DNA from: Typha latifolia
Taxonomy: Eukaryota; Streptophyta; Magnoliopsida; Poales; Typhaceae
Reading direction: 5' to 3'
DNA length: 64,000 bases
NCBI GenBank assembly: GCA_019914945.1
Contig: CM034103.1
Location: forward strand, 7,812,001 to 7,876,000
In this document: positions 21,109 to 32,770 of the stretch, piece after piece
Position numbering within the stretch: position 1 is the stretch's first letter
Layout: every line of letters starts with the position of its first letter
Notes under the pieces: model-generated
The model's input: only the letters and a program-made list of their open reading frames with translations
The model's database searches: none
What the model was told of the DNA's origin: nothing
Program-made: the position numbers and the translations under genes

Positions 21109-23335
21109 CACGTACCATAATATCTAGGGTGTTCGAAAAGAAATAAAGAGAGAGTCATGAGCTAAAGGCTCAGTGAATAAACCTTAACTCGAATCAGTGA
21201 TGCCAAATAGAGAGTAAATCATGTACTAGATAATATGAATCAGAAAAAGCATCATATCATGAATGAGTATATGAATGTTCCTCAATAATACATAAATGAA
21301 AAGTAGCTAACATGTCATAACTGATAAAAATATATAATAAATAAATCTTCATGTCATACGATTATCATAACTTTCTCTTAAATATGACACATGATGCATG
21401 CCGACCATGACCATGCTATGATATCAAATCCCACCATATATGATGTATAATGACCACTTGATAATCATGTCATATTTGTATGTCATTATCATCTAGACTA
21501 CTATGCACAGTCAACACTCGGTACCCGATCTCAACATCCTGCCCATACGCTAAGGGTATCTTAGTCATAATCATACCCTGCCATATGCTAACGGTATATC
21601 AAAATCAATCCAAAAATCGGGTATCACATCAGTTAATAGAAATCATATGAGGGTAACTCGCCACACACATGCCCTAGTGAATGGCAGGTGTCCGATTGTC
21701 TGTGTGCACAGACTCAACTGACCTCGAACATGGCCACGAGATATTGCATATCAGCGACCATAATCATTAATCTAGGCACCCTTAACCCTGGCGCCTACTC
21801 GGGTACCTATATGTTGTTTTTCTATTAACTTTCCTATCAATGAGATTTATGCATTTCCTTCTATATGATAGATCACATGAATATATCGAGTACTACAGCA
21901 GATCAAGCAACTTAGGAATTTAGGTGCTAAGAAAGTCCAGAGGAAAATAATGCAATGCAGTCTACAACTATATATCTAACACATGTATATTCCTACTAGT
22001 CTATCATATGCATACTCATACTACAGATCAACTAGACATAAAATTATAACAGTATAATCATTTCCAATCATTTTTATATATCACCAATGTACTCATATCC
22101 CAGATCAGCATAATTAAATGCATGATAAAATATACTTGATTAAAATCATCTCTAGATAAAGTCATATAATCATGCTAGAGGTCAAAACATGTATATACAT
22201 AATTATATAATAAATTCTATTTTGAGAAAGGCATCTAGGGGATAAGACTACTCATAGTCTCATCAGAAAATACAAAACGTATCTCTCACATCCGTCAATC
22301 AAATGTCAACTCATCTACAGGGTTCATGGAGTCTCACATAAGGGGTTCGGGATTTGAAAATATTTAAGTAATATGATGTTAGCCGTTTATCCCATTTAGA
22401 ATTCATTGGTGTAAAATATAATAAATTATTAGATTTTATTAAATAACTCAATATACATTATATATATATATATATAACTATGATAACCTTGTTCTAATTA
22501 TATATTAGGCATATAATAATTAATCTCTTTAAGCATAAAAGAATCAGATATATAATAATATAATTAAAATATATGTACATAAAATAACTAACTATAATTC
22601 AATTAGTTGACAATTACTACTTTTACTTAACTAGCTACTAATTATACATATAATAATCTTTATCCATGAATATAAAAATAATTATCTGAGCTAAGCATTT
22701 TATTCCATAGAAAATAATATATAATAATAATATGGTGCTAGAAATACATTATATATTCAAATATATTAAATATATGCATGTATACGTATACGTAAACATT
22801 AATAGAAACTTATATAATTTAATTATTTTTAATAAAACAAACTATATAAAATATAAGATTATTATCAATATGATTACATGTATTAATCTAATAAACAATG
22901 GCTAAACTATATATAATCATATGCAAGTATTTATAATTATAATTAATAAATTATTATACTAAAAATACTTGGCTAATACTTATACTATTGAGTGTAAGCT
23001 ATCAAAATAATCTACCATCTAAATAAACTATTTTACCTAAATTTTAGAAACTAAATTATATAATTAATGTAAACAAATTAAAAGGGAGCAACCCATTGCT
23101 ACAGTGCTGGGCTCGGCCCAGCATGTCTACTATAGTGTTGGGCCAAGCCTAGCATTGTTGCAGAATGGGGAAGAGCTGAGGAAGAAGAAAGAAAGAAAGA
23201 AGAAGAAGAAAGAAAGAAAGGAAGAATAAGAAGAGAAGAGAAGAGGAGAAGGAGAAGGGAGGAGGGAGCAAACCCGGGCTGGCGAGGAGGGGCTTGGCCG
23301 CTGCTGGACGTAAGGCCATAGGATCGCGATTATGT
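21109..23335 (-). mobile_element. Family B2 LTR, minus strand, 5'-truncated
   Basis: Minus-strand B2 LTR. Reading from its 3' side, it contains the TATTATGGTACGTGATA segment, the GCTCATGACTCTC block (about 21150), the B-LTR core with GGTACCGAGTGTTGAC (about 21520), the AT-rich half, the paired hairpins (23110-23158) and a GA-rich tract (23170-23240, the TTC tract of other copies). It stops near 23335 in GC-rich sequence before reaching the TGTAACAACC start. Confidence 0.75.
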
Positions 23336-23711
23336 CGAGCGATTAATTATGCACTAAGCGCATCCTAACCTTCGCGCCCACTCGAGTATTCTCATGCTTT
23401 ATATCAACTATTATATCGATCAAATTTTATGCTTTCCTTCTAAATGACAAATCATATGTATTTTATCCAGTACTATATCGAGTCATGCATATCAGAAATT
23501 TAGATAAAAGAGGAGTTAAAAGAGAAATAATGTGATGCAATCTCGAATCACACATCTATTACATGCATACTAATGCTAGTCTATTACACATGAATACTCA
23601 TAACTATCTAAACATAAAGTCATAATAGTATAGTCATCTCTAATCATCTTTTTATATCACCAGCATACTCATATATAAGATCAGTCTAATAGAATGCAAG
23701 ATAAAATATGC
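23336..23711 (-). mobile_element. Second B2 LTR fragment, minus strand, part 1
   Basis: Repeats the portion found at 21775-22140 of the previous LTR (GCGCCCACTCGAGTA onward). It is interrupted at 23711 by the solo family A LTR and continues at 24640-24885. Confidence 0.75.
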
Positions 23712-23779
23712 TGATACATTTAGATAGGATCTTTTTTTATTGTATTAGGTGTTTATTTTCATTAAAATAAAATTCTTGT

Positions 23780-23985
23780 AGGTCGCGTTCGAACGCAGGA
23801 GGGGTCGCGTTCGAAGGCCCTTGCGAACGCCTACATCAGGTTCGCAAATACAGAGAACACATATTGTGCATTCGAATGCGGTCGGGCGAGTTCGAACGCC
23901 CGCGTTTGAACACCTACATTGCGTTTGCACTTACAAAGAACGTGTTTTGGTGTGTTCGAATACGATTGAGCGCGTTTGAACGCGA
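23780..23985. promoter_or_regulatory. U3 TTCGAA palindrome cluster (solo A LTR)
   Basis: About nine TTCGAA or TTTGAA-related sites in 200 bp, the first being GCGTTCGAACGC at 23784. It ends about 60 bp upstream of the TATA stretch. Two ~65-bp imperfect tandem units share a CAAATACAGAGAAC or ACTTACAAAGAACG spacer. Confidence 0.75.
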
Positions 23986-24573
23986 TCGACGAGAAAGTTC
24001 TAGAATTAGGGTTTCATATTATTTTAGGACTTGTTGGCTAGCTTTTATATATATGTGGATGGCAGCCAAATTCAATATGCAATTGGATTATTAATTTCTT
24101 GCCTCTGTATCATCTATCTACCCTAATCTCTCTCCTCCCTCTTCACCATCCTTCTACTTCTACTATTGGTAAGGTTTCTCCTAACTTCTAATCTCCCTCG
24201 ACTATTGAGCCACCCCTTTTTTTGGGATCTCGACCACTTTGTTCCCTTCGTCTATATCCCTAAATCACATTCACAATCCACCTTCATCTCCATATCCCTC
24301 CATAACCCTAAAATCCACTCCACACGTCACCACCACCATCATCCATGTTATTCCGTGTTTTTGTCCCTGCTACAGTTCGAATCTGTGAAAGATGTAAATA
24401 TAAAAGTTGTAGATCAGGAAGTTATGGATCTAACACAATTAGTTTTGTAATTTTCTATCTACCAGAGAATATGTGACGAATATTTTCCCACGATTGTGCG
24501 AACTAATTTCTATAATACATCGAGATCTTGAAGGAATAGTCGCGTAGCCTATCTTTGGTTCCAGATCTTAACA

Positions 24574-24634
24574 ATTTGGTATCAGAGCTTAACAAGTGGT
24601 ATCAAAGCTTAAAAAGTGGTATCAAAGCCTATCA
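24574..24634 (+). repeat. PBS-like array, 3 units, inside a solo LTR
   Basis: TGGTATCAGAGC (24577-24588) followed by two TGGTATCAAAGC units. The last ends in TATCA, which is the LTR terminus defined by the flanking TATGC duplication. Confidence 0.9.
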
Positions 24635-24639
24635 TATGC

Positions 24640-24885
24640 TCGACTAAAATCATCTCTAAATAAGATCATATAAACATACTGGAGGCTAAAATATGCATAT
24701 ACATAATTATATAATATATCGTAATTGGAGAAAGACGTCTTGGGATAAGACTACTCACATTTGATCATAATACACGAACCATGTATCCCTCACATCTGTC
24801 AACTGAGTGTCAATTCATCACTAATAGGGTCCATGTGGTTTCATATAAGGGGTCCAGGATCTGAATATATTTAAATAGCAGGTGT
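24640..24885 (-). mobile_element. Second B2 LTR fragment, minus strand, part 2
   Basis: Continuation of 23336-23711 after the solo LTR (TCGACTAAAATCATCTC onward, then GGGTCCAGGATCTGAA). It ends near 24885, where family A-like coding sequence begins. Confidence 0.75.
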
Positions 24886-24889
24886 TCAA

Positions 24890-27180
24890 AGAGAAGGATG
24901 TGCAAGCTAAAATCTCAATGCATGCCTACTCTAGGACCATCGCACCGAAAACGCTTTGGATAGACTGATTGGTCAAGAAGCATTGTGTGCACATCTCAAT
25001 TAGGTTGGAAGCTGAACCAACCAATGCATTTGATGTAGCAATTGGCGACAAAACGAAGTTGAGAGCTGATCATTTGTTCTGCCAGGTGGAAATTCGAATC
25101 CAAGGATACGAATTGATTGTTAATTTGTATCTTCTTGCTTTGCGAGGTGCTAATCTTGTCCTATGTACTCAGCGGCTACAAAGCCTAGGACTAGTGACAT
25201 TATACTTTCAAGACATGTGGATGACATTTCGACAAAATGGTAAGGACTAAACGGGATGAAAACATAATCTAGCCCTGCTTTGCAACCTATGGCGGGGCTG
25301 CCACAGCCAAGGGAGTTTGCCTATATTTTTCAGATGTTCCCAACAGTAACTGAGCCTCCCTTAAACTCAGGTAAACCCCAAGAATTGCTGCATTTATTAT
25401 TTGAATTTTCTTTATTGTTTGAAGAGCCACAGGGGCTGCTGCTATGCAAAAATTCAAACCACAAGATAGTTATTGTACTAGGGGCTTAGCCGGCTAATGT
25501 GCATCTATATCGATATCCTCAATCGAAAAGGAAGACATAACTAAGTTGGTAGCCGAGATGCTTGAACAAGGGATAATCCAATGGAGATTGTCATTAGTTT
25601 GTAGCATTTTTATATCGACTATTGTGCACTCAACGCCATAACCATCAAAGACTAGTACCCAAGACGGTTAATGGAAGAATTGTTGGATGAGTTGTCAAGA
25701 GCTTCTTGTTACAACAAATTGGAGCTTAGAGCCAAATATCATCAAATCCGAGTTCACCCCGATGACCTTAACGAGACCGGTTTTCAAACTCATGACGGTC
25801 ATTATGAGTTTCGAGTCATGTCCTTTGGATTGACCAATACTCTAGCAACATTTCAAAGCCTAACAAATGCCATATTTAGGACGTTCTTGTGTTAGTACAT
25901 GTTGGTGTTTTTTTTATATGATATTTTGCTATATGGTAGAAGTTTTGAAGATCATTTGAACATTATATGAAGTGCTCAAATTGCCTGAAGTAAATTGTTT
26001 AAATGTCAATATGTCTAAATGTTTATGGTGTGAGAGAAAGGTGGAATATTTGAGGCATGTCATTTCAATGGAAGGTGTAGCGGTCGATCCAAACAAGATG
26101 AAGAGCATGACCAATTGGCCAATTTCGAGGACAATACATGAGCTATGTGGGTTTATTGGGTTAATGGGCTACTACTATTGATTTGTTGCTGGATATGAGA
26201 AAATTGTAGCACCTCTTACTGCCCTTTTAAGGAAACATTCCTTTGTGTGGATCGACAAGTAGATGACAATCTTTGAAGAATTAAAATTTGCATGATTTCA
26301 GCCCTAGTTTTGGCATCTTGTCGGTTTTCTAAGGGAGTATGTTGTGGATTGTGACACCTCTAGAGTGGGAACATGTGCTGTCCTAATGCAAGGGGAGCAG
26401 ACCTATAGCATTTTTAAGTAAAGCTTTGTCCAGTAGATCACAACAACTCTCAACTTATAAGCGAGAGATGTTGGTGATTCTTCACGCCATGACCAAATGG
26501 AGATCATAATTGGTGGGATGCCACTTCGTCATTCGCACCAACTAGTGGATTTGCCATATTTTACGAGTCAGCGGATACACACACTAGCACAGCAGCGGTG
26601 GGTGGCAAAGCTTTTCGCGTACAACTACGAGATGCAATACAAAAAGAGGAACTAAAAATTGGGGGATGGATGCTCTTTCATGCTAACAAATTGGAGCTAA
26701 ATTGGTGGCTTTTCCCATGCCTTCTTTTCCCTTCCTCAAGGATTTGAGGAGTGTAGGTATCATTGACCCATGTGTTACATGGTTATTGTAGGAGATTAGA
26801 GCTGATCTGGAGAACCATCCCAATTTGGAGGACCGAGACAGGCTATTGCTTGACCGTAGGTGCATCCAAGTGCTCGCAGATGCGTCATTGCGGTCCAAGC
26901 TGCTAGAACACTTCCACAACACTCCATAAGCGGGTCATGAAGGTGTGCTAAGGACATACAAGAGACTATCTTATAGTTGTACCTAGCCTGAAATGAAGAA
27001 AGACGTCAAGGAGCACGTGAGGGCTTACAAGACGTGTCAACGGTGAAGAGGGAGACCTTGAAGCCAGCTGGACTTCTTTAACCCTTGCTCGTGCCTTATC
27101 GTGTTTGGGCGGACATCTCTATGGATTTCAGAGAGGGATTGCCATTGATACGTGGGTAATATTTGGTAATCTTTGTTTTG
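24890..27180 (+). pseudogene. Gypsy pol remnant, protease to integrase (element A3)
   Basis: A heavily decayed plus-strand polyprotein. In order: protease flank (AFDVAIGDKTKLRADHL, about 25020, with the catalytic DSGSTHNF segment deleted); RT palm (25671-25895, [15 protein letters not shown] and [15 protein letters not shown]), with the YxDD box decayed to LYDILLYG near 25920; RT connection (25972-26180, CLWCERKVEYLRHVIS and GLMGYYY); RNase H pieces to 26580; integrase zinc-binding region (LLEHFHNTP, then GHEGVLRTYKR near 26910-26970, CxxC partly lost); and a last trace near 27120 (MDF). Many stops, so clearly dead. It is more diverged than A2 or A4. Confidence 0.78.
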
Positions 27181-27755
27181 GTGAACATGTGATATGATAT
27201 AGTTCCCTAGTCGCTTATTATTTTTCTTACTTTAGTTTTGTGGTAGTTATTTGCCTGTTTGTTGAAAAATAGGGATTTATGGCTGGGGCATTCAAACACT
27301 AGGAAGGTCATTCGAACACTGTGTTCGAATGCATATAGCGTTCGCAAATTCTAAGAGCTTATTTTAGCCATGGAAACGTTCAATGGAAGAAGACTTGCCT
27401 AAAGTATTTATATATTCTAGTATTTTATTATGTTATTTGCTTATGAGTCATTAGTTAGTGGAGTGAGAGACCACCCAACATGGGTTAGGCCAACCAAGTT
27501 GCAAGTAGCCACCTATAAATAGTTTCAGTGCGGACCTAATTAGTCATCTTTGGAGATTGCATCAATTCTTCTTTTGTTCATCTATCTACTCCCTCAATCT
27601 AGCCGACCACCATTTTTAGCCAAGCTCCTACTCCATCCATGTGGTCGCCCTTTTCAACCCTAAAATATGACCCACTTCTCTACCTTGAGTAGCACCTCGA
27701 CCTACCTTACATCTTTATTAATGACAGGTTCTACGGTACTAAAACATAGGATACC
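27181..27755. other. Decayed A-like LTR or 3' region
   Basis: No coding sequence. Contains TTCGAA-type sites (CATTCGAACACTGTGTTCGAATGC at 27310-27333), CACCTATAAATAG (27510) and the Pro/Thr-type C-rich segment that follows the TATA region in family A LTRs. This suggests a diverged LTR belonging to A3. Ends are not definable. Confidence 0.45.
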
Positions 27756-27994
27756 AATGATAAGTCTACAGAATAATTCCCTCAAGATCTGAATTTATTG
27801 TAAGAAGCAGCCCGCGCAACCGAGGGAACATATTCACCAAATATTCTCCTGTAGTTCAAAAATTACAAAACTAAGTGCAATCGATCCGTAACTTCCTGAT
27901 CTAGCTTTTTTGTATTTACTTCCTTCCTAGATTCAAAATGAAACTAGGACGAAAACATGATATATTGCATATGATGGTGGTGGTGACAGGTGGC
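27756..27994 (-). mobile_element. Family A LTR R-U5 fragment, inverted
   Basis: Matches the minus-strand U5 and R (TTCCCTCAAGATCTGAATTTATT, then GATGGTGGTGGTGACAGGTGG). It is joined at 27994 directly to the start of a plus-strand family A LTR, the second of three inverted LTR junctions in the window. Confidence 0.7.
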
Positions 27995-28059
27995 TGATAC
28001 ACTTAGTTAGGATCTTTTCTTATTGCATTTGGTGTTTCTTTTCATTAAAATAAAATTCC

Positions 28060-28255
28060 TGTAGGTCGCATTCGAACGGAGGAGGGGTCGCGTTCAAATG
28101 CCCTAGCAAATGCCTGCATCATGTTCGCAAATACACAGAATGCATATGGTACATTCGAACACGGTCGGGCGAGTTCGAACGCCCGCATTTGAATGCCTGC
28201 ATCTTGTTTTCACATACAGAGAACGTGTTTTGGTGCATTCGAACGTGATCGATAG
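28060..28255. promoter_or_regulatory. U3 TTCGAA palindrome cluster (A4 LTR)
   Basis: Sites such as GCATTCGAACG, GAGTTCGAACGC and GCATTCGAACGT with TTCGCAAATACACAGAATGC spacers. It sits about 50 bp upstream of the TATA stretch. Confidence 0.72.
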
Positions 28256-28826
28256 GAATCCTCTAGAATTAGGTTTCATATTATTTTAGGACTTATTGGC
28301 TAGCCTCTATATATATGTGGATGTTAGCCAAATTCATTTTGCAATTGGATTATTGATTTCATGCCTCTCTATCTTCTCTCTAGACTTCTCCCTCCTCCCT
28401 CTTCACCAACCTTCCACCTCTACGGTTGGCAAGGTTTCTCCTAACTTCTAATCTCGCTCGACTGTCGAGCCACCCCTCTTCTTTGGGATCTCAACCACTT
28501 TCTTCCCTTCGTCTACATCCTTTAACCACTTCCACAATCCACCTTCATCTCGATATCCATCCATAATGCTAACATCCACTCCACCTGTCACCACCACCAT
28601 CACCCACGTTTTTTCGTGTTTTCGTCCCTCCTATAGTTCGAATATGCGAAGGTGTAAATACAAAAGATGTAGAGTTACGGATCTAACCCAATTGGTTTCG
28701 TAATTTTCTAACTACCGGAGAATATTTGACGACTATTTTCTCACGATCGCACAGACTGATTCCTGTAATACATCTAGATCTTGAAGGAATCATTGTGTAG
28801 CCTATCTTTGGTTTCATATCTTATTA

Positions 28827-28895
28827 ATTGGTATCAGATCTTATCAATTGGTATCAGAGCTTATCAATTGGTACCAGAGCTTATCAATTTGGTGT
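28827..28895 (+). repeat. Tandem PBS-like array, 4 units (A4)
   Basis: TGGTATCAGATC, TGGTATCAGAGC, TGGTACCAGAGC and TGGTGTCAAAGG in succession, spaced by TTATCAAT. The second is a perfect initiator-Met primer site. Confidence 0.88.
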
Positions 28896-28942
28896 CAAAG
28901 GAGGCGAACCTCAGATCTCCATTAACGGTTGAAACATGGGAG

Positions 28943-30235
28943 ATGGCATCAACAAGGAGACCTATGGAGAGCGCACCGACAAGGGAGGACTCAATCCACG
29001 ATGACCCTAACTGTGAGGTCGATTCTTTTGGAGCGACCACAGTAGGACCGAGTCAACCAACATCCATGAGTGCGAATATGGATGAAATTAGGGGCATGTT
29101 CCATACATTCATGCATAGAGTTGACTCAATTCAAAAGGATCACAATGCTTTCAAGGAATATGTCAAGAACCAATTTGATTTATTATCTCCTCGAAGGCGA
29201 TCGGAGTTCAAAGGAGCAGCAATGGGACCCCATCGAGCTGATACCCCACATGTCTAGGTGCGTCATGCGAGACTGTCAATGATCCCCTCTTATCTATGCC
29301 CACACATCATTCCCCACCTCCATTGCAAAACCCAAGATCAGTAGTGGTGGAACCCGAGAGCCGTGCGGCATAGGTGCGCTTCATCGATGAGGAGGATTAG
29401 CACTATGAGGATGAGGTTGATCCCTATGGAGATGGTGATGGACGTGCTTGAGGATTTGGAGAGGGTGATCAACTTGCACAGAGGTTTAGACCTAAACCAA
29501 GGATCTTTCACGAACCCGACAATGCTATTCGGGGGAGAACCGACTTTCCAAAATTCTAGGGCGGTGATCCAATGGATTGGGTGTTTCAAGATGAACAATA
29601 TTTTGATTGTCAAGGTATAGAGGAAGATGCAAAAGTCCAGATGGCAAGCTTTCACCTCTAAGGAATGGCATTGCATTGGTATAGATCGATTCTTGGTGAT
29701 GGTGCATTTACTGGATGAGCTGATTTTTATAGGAGGATTATACGTGGATTTAGGACTGCAGGATATAAAGATTTTGCTACCACATTAAACAACATGGTTC
29801 AAAGGACGACCATATTAGAGTACCAAGCTAAGTTTGAGAGAGTTAGTAGTCGTTGTGAGCCACCTTGGCCCGAACGGACATTGATGAGTACATTTATTTT
29901 AAGGCTGTGGGTTGAGGTATAAGTGGATGTTCGTGCTCTATGTCCTACTACTCTTGAGGAGGCCTTTGAGAAGGCTGTGAGGATGGGACAAACCCATACG
30001 GTTCTAAAGATGGCAGCGAAAATATATTGGGGCAACCAAGATGGGCGGTTTGCACCTAGAACGCCGGCTAGAAATTCTGCGGTTTCAAAAACAACGGCTG
30101 TGAGTACTAGACCACGACCACCTTTGAGATCTTCTTTCGATGTTAGAGGAAGCACAAGACCCCCCCGTTTGAACTCTCATACCTGCCCAAGTGGAGGAGC
30201 GAAGAGTGAAGGGCTTTTGCTTTCGATGTGACAAG
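28943..30235 (+). pseudogene. Family A gag (A4), longest copy
   Basis: Starts MASTRRPMESAPTRED and is open to 29257 (KDHNAFKEYVKNQFDLLSP), then broken by stops. The gag core follows: MDWVFQDEQYFDCQG (about 29570), WYRSILGDGAF (about 29680), YEYQAKFERVSS-like (29820) and VDVRALCPTTLEEAFEKAVR (29925-29985). A zinc-knuckle-like segment is at 30206-30250 (CFRCDKRFTPSHRCS). Gag would package the RNA in virus-like particles. At least four stops or frameshifts make it nonfunctional. Confidence 0.8.
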
Positions 30236-30682
30236 CGTTTCACGCCCAGTCATCGGTGTTCTAAACCGATCGGTAATGTGATGCTTATCGACGATATTGA
30301 GGAGGATGATGAGGTTATTGATGATGGAGAGTGTCCAGAGGAGGGCGTGGAGGAAGATATCCATGTTGAAATATCGATGCATGCATATTCGGGTACTTTC
30401 GCGCCGAGGACGTTACGAGTAGACAGAATCGTTACAAAGCCTTATGTGCACATCCTCATCGATTCGGGGAGTACACAACTTTTTAGACGAGAGGTTAGTG
30501 AGGAGATTGGGTTTGGATGCTGAGCCAACCACAGGATTTGACATTGCTATTGGAGACGGCACGAAGATTAGGGCGGTGAGCTTGTGTCGCCAGGTCGGTA
30601 TACGGGTGCAAGGACAGGACATCATATGGACTTGTATCTATTGGTGCTGCGAGGAGCAGACATTGTCCTTGGTGCTCAGTGG
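30191..30682 (+). pseudogene. Family A zinc knuckle and protease (A4)
   Basis: The frame from 30191 has the Cys/His box (CFRCDKRFTPSHRC), an acidic linker and the protease motif ILIDSGST with the catalytic Asp intact. The conserved HNF after it is disrupted by a small deletion, so the frame changes near 30475. The flank (FDIAIGDGTKIRAVSLC) continues in the frame starting at 30444. At about 30683 protease sequence is joined directly to integrase, with the whole RT-RNase H segment missing. Confidence 0.82.
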
Positions 30683-31851
30683 ATACAGAGTTTGGAGGAT
30701 ATCTCCAGGATTGAGACGGCATGTGAGGAGTTTTGTCTTTGCTTGCGAAGTCTGTCAAAAAACTAAGGCAACTACATTGAAATTGGCCAGATTACTTCAG
30801 CCTTTACCTATACCAGACCATGATTGGGAAGACATTTCTATGGATTTCATAGAGGGTCTTCTGCTGGTACATAGTTATTCTGTTATCTTTGTGATGGTTG
30901 ACAAATTGAGCAAGTATGCATACTTTTCGGCATTGTCACATCCATTTTTAGCCAAGTCGGTGGCTCAACTTTTTGTTAGAGATGTTGGTCAGTTACATGG
31001 CATGCCATGCACGATTGTCTCGGATCGTGATCATGTATTTATGAGTGACTTTTGGACTGAGTTTCTCGGGTTGTAGGGGACTCAATTGAATTTTAGTTCG
31101 GCCTACCATCTGCAGACGGACGGCCAAGCCGAGGTAGTCAATTGAGGCATTAAGCAGTACTTGAGGTGTTTTGTGGGAGAGATGCCGAGACGATGGTTGA
31201 AGTTTTTATTGTGGGCGGAGTGATCTTCTAACACCGCCTACCATAGCAGCATTGGCATGACTCCATTTGAGGTGGTGGATGGATGCACGACTCTGACGTT
31301 ACGCGCTTATGATCCAATGGCATCTGCAGATCGTACGGAGTGGACTTAGCTTTGATGGATAGAGATGCCACATTGAGGAGGTCGCGTGCTCATCTTAAAC
31401 TTGCTCAAAACTACTTGAAGCAAGTTTACGATCGTAGCCATAGAAAGCAGGAGTTTCACATCGGAAGTTGGGTGTTTGTGAGGGTGTGTAGCCCTATTGA
31501 TAGGTGACCTTACATCCGATGCGTAACCAAAAGTTAGCACATCACTAATTTGTCCGTTTTGGGTATTTGAGCATATTGGTCTGGTTGCATATCATTTGGA
31601 GCTGCCGGAGGGTTCAAGAGTGCATCCTGTCTTTCATGTTTATTGTTGAGAGAGCGTATTGGAGATCATGAGATTGTTGGATCGGTTCTACCGGAGTCAT
31701 TGGAGGATATAGAGATCGTAGAGCCAGTTCGAGTACTTGGTAGACGCCGACGACGATATGGTACCAGATTGGAGATAGAGATTTTAGTAGAGTTGGCAAG
31801 CCATCCGATGAGGCGACATGGGAGTTGGAGACTGATATCTTGGAGCATTTT
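30683..31851 (+). pseudogene. Family A integrase and chromodomain (A4)
   Basis: A plus-strand integrase joined to protease. It has the CxxC half of the zinc-binding site (CEVCQKT) and the catalytic core: ISMDFIEGL, then VDKLSKYAYF, then TIVSDRDHVF (second Asp). Stops follow at 31076 and 31146. NTAYHSSIGMTPFEVV-like sequence is near 31240, IFHVS-like sequence near 31630, and a chromodomain-bearing stretch with LRERIGDHEIVGS at 31643-31850. It ends at GGAGCATTT where a B2 LTR starts. Confidence 0.82.
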
Positions 31852-31890
31852 TGTAACAACCTATCTTTAAAAAAAAGAAAATCTCTGCAT
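31852..31890 (+). mobile_element. B LTR stub (first ~39 bp)
   Basis: TGTAACAACCTATC plus an A-rich stretch, the start of a family B LTR, then a direct switch to family B pol. The insertion point in A4 corresponds to that of the B2 LTR in A6 (39077). Confidence 0.7.
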
Positions 31891-32770
31891 ATCATGTCAA
31901 TATAGACTGCTATAGAAAGGAAATTGTGATCAATTTAGCTGATGAGGCAGAATATAGAATTAAGGGCAATAAATCCAGCAATCCTATAGAGATCATCTCT
32001 GCATTTGAAGCATGCAGATTATTAAAGAACGGATGCACATGTGTCTTAGCTAGCCTATCAGGAGATACTGATAAAAAGATCAAATTAGAAGATGTCCGAA
32101 TTATTAGAGTTTCTTGATGTTTTCCCTGATGATCTCCCCGGATTACCCCCGGATAGGGAAGTAAAATTTTCAATTGATCTAGCTCCTGATACTTCACCTA
32201 TTTCTAAAGCCCCCTACAGAATGGCACCAATAGAATTGAAAGAACTTAAGGTACAATTGGAAGAACTACTACAGAAAGGCTTTATAAGACCTAGTGTCTC
32301 TCCTTGGGGAGCGCTTGTTCTTCTTATTAAGAAGAAGGATGGGACACTCAAGCTATATATAGACTATAGACAGGTGAACCAAGTGACAATAAATAATAAA
32401 TATCCTCTACCTCGCATCGATGATTTGTTTGACCAGTTAAGAGGAGGTAGAGTATTCTCTAAAATAAACTTGAGGACTAGTTACCATTAGTTAAAAGTCC
32501 GTGAGGAGGATATTTCTAAAATTGCTTTCCGTACTAGATATGGACATTATGAGTTTTTGTTATGCAATTTGGATTGACCAATGTTCCAGCTGTTTTCATG
32601 GATATGATGAATAGAGTTTTCCAACCTTATTTGGATCAATTTGTAATAGTTTTCATTGATGATATACTAATATATTCAGTTAGTGAGGAAGAACATGAGC
32701 ATTACCTGAGGTTAATTCTTCAGATCTTGAGAGAAGAAATTATTTGCCAAATTTTTAAAATGTGAGTTCT
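31891..32770 (+). pseudogene. Family B (Tekay/Del-like) protease tail and reverse transcriptase
   Basis: Begins in the segment linking protease to RT. The RT includes [15 protein letters not shown], the APYRMAP box, the IKKKDG/YRQVN region, [13 protein letters not shown] and the active site FIDDILIYS (about 32655) with both Asp kept. A stop at 32490 (YH*LKV) and a frameshift near 32560 break the frame. The [15 protein letters not shown] and [12 protein letters not shown] signatures are typical of the Tekay/Del chromovirus lineage. Gag and the N-terminal protease are absent. Confidence 0.85.

Larger units (their letters stand above)
23712..24634 (+). mobile_element. Solo LTR of family A with perfect TSD (TATGC)
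   Basis: A complete 923-bp LTR from TGATACATTTAG to a terminal CCTATCA, flanked by the 5-bp duplication TATGC (23707-23711 and 24635-24639). Removing it restores the B2 sequence seen uninterrupted at 22125-22160, which confirms both boundaries. Order inside: U3 TTCGAA cluster (23780-23985), TATA stretch TTTTATATATATGTGG (24043), R-U5, then a three-unit primer-site-like array (24574-24634) that is inside the LTR. Confidence 0.93.
27995..28895 (+). mobile_element. Family A 5' LTR with primer-site array (element A4)
   Basis: Begins TGATACACTTAGTTAGG. It has the U3 TTCGAA cluster (28060-28255), TATA stretch CTCTATATATATGTGG (28308), R-U5 and a four-unit array (28827-28895), then the GGAGGCGAACCTCAGATC leader. 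This is the best 5' LTR-gag junction of the family here. The element continues to 31851. Confidence 0.85.
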
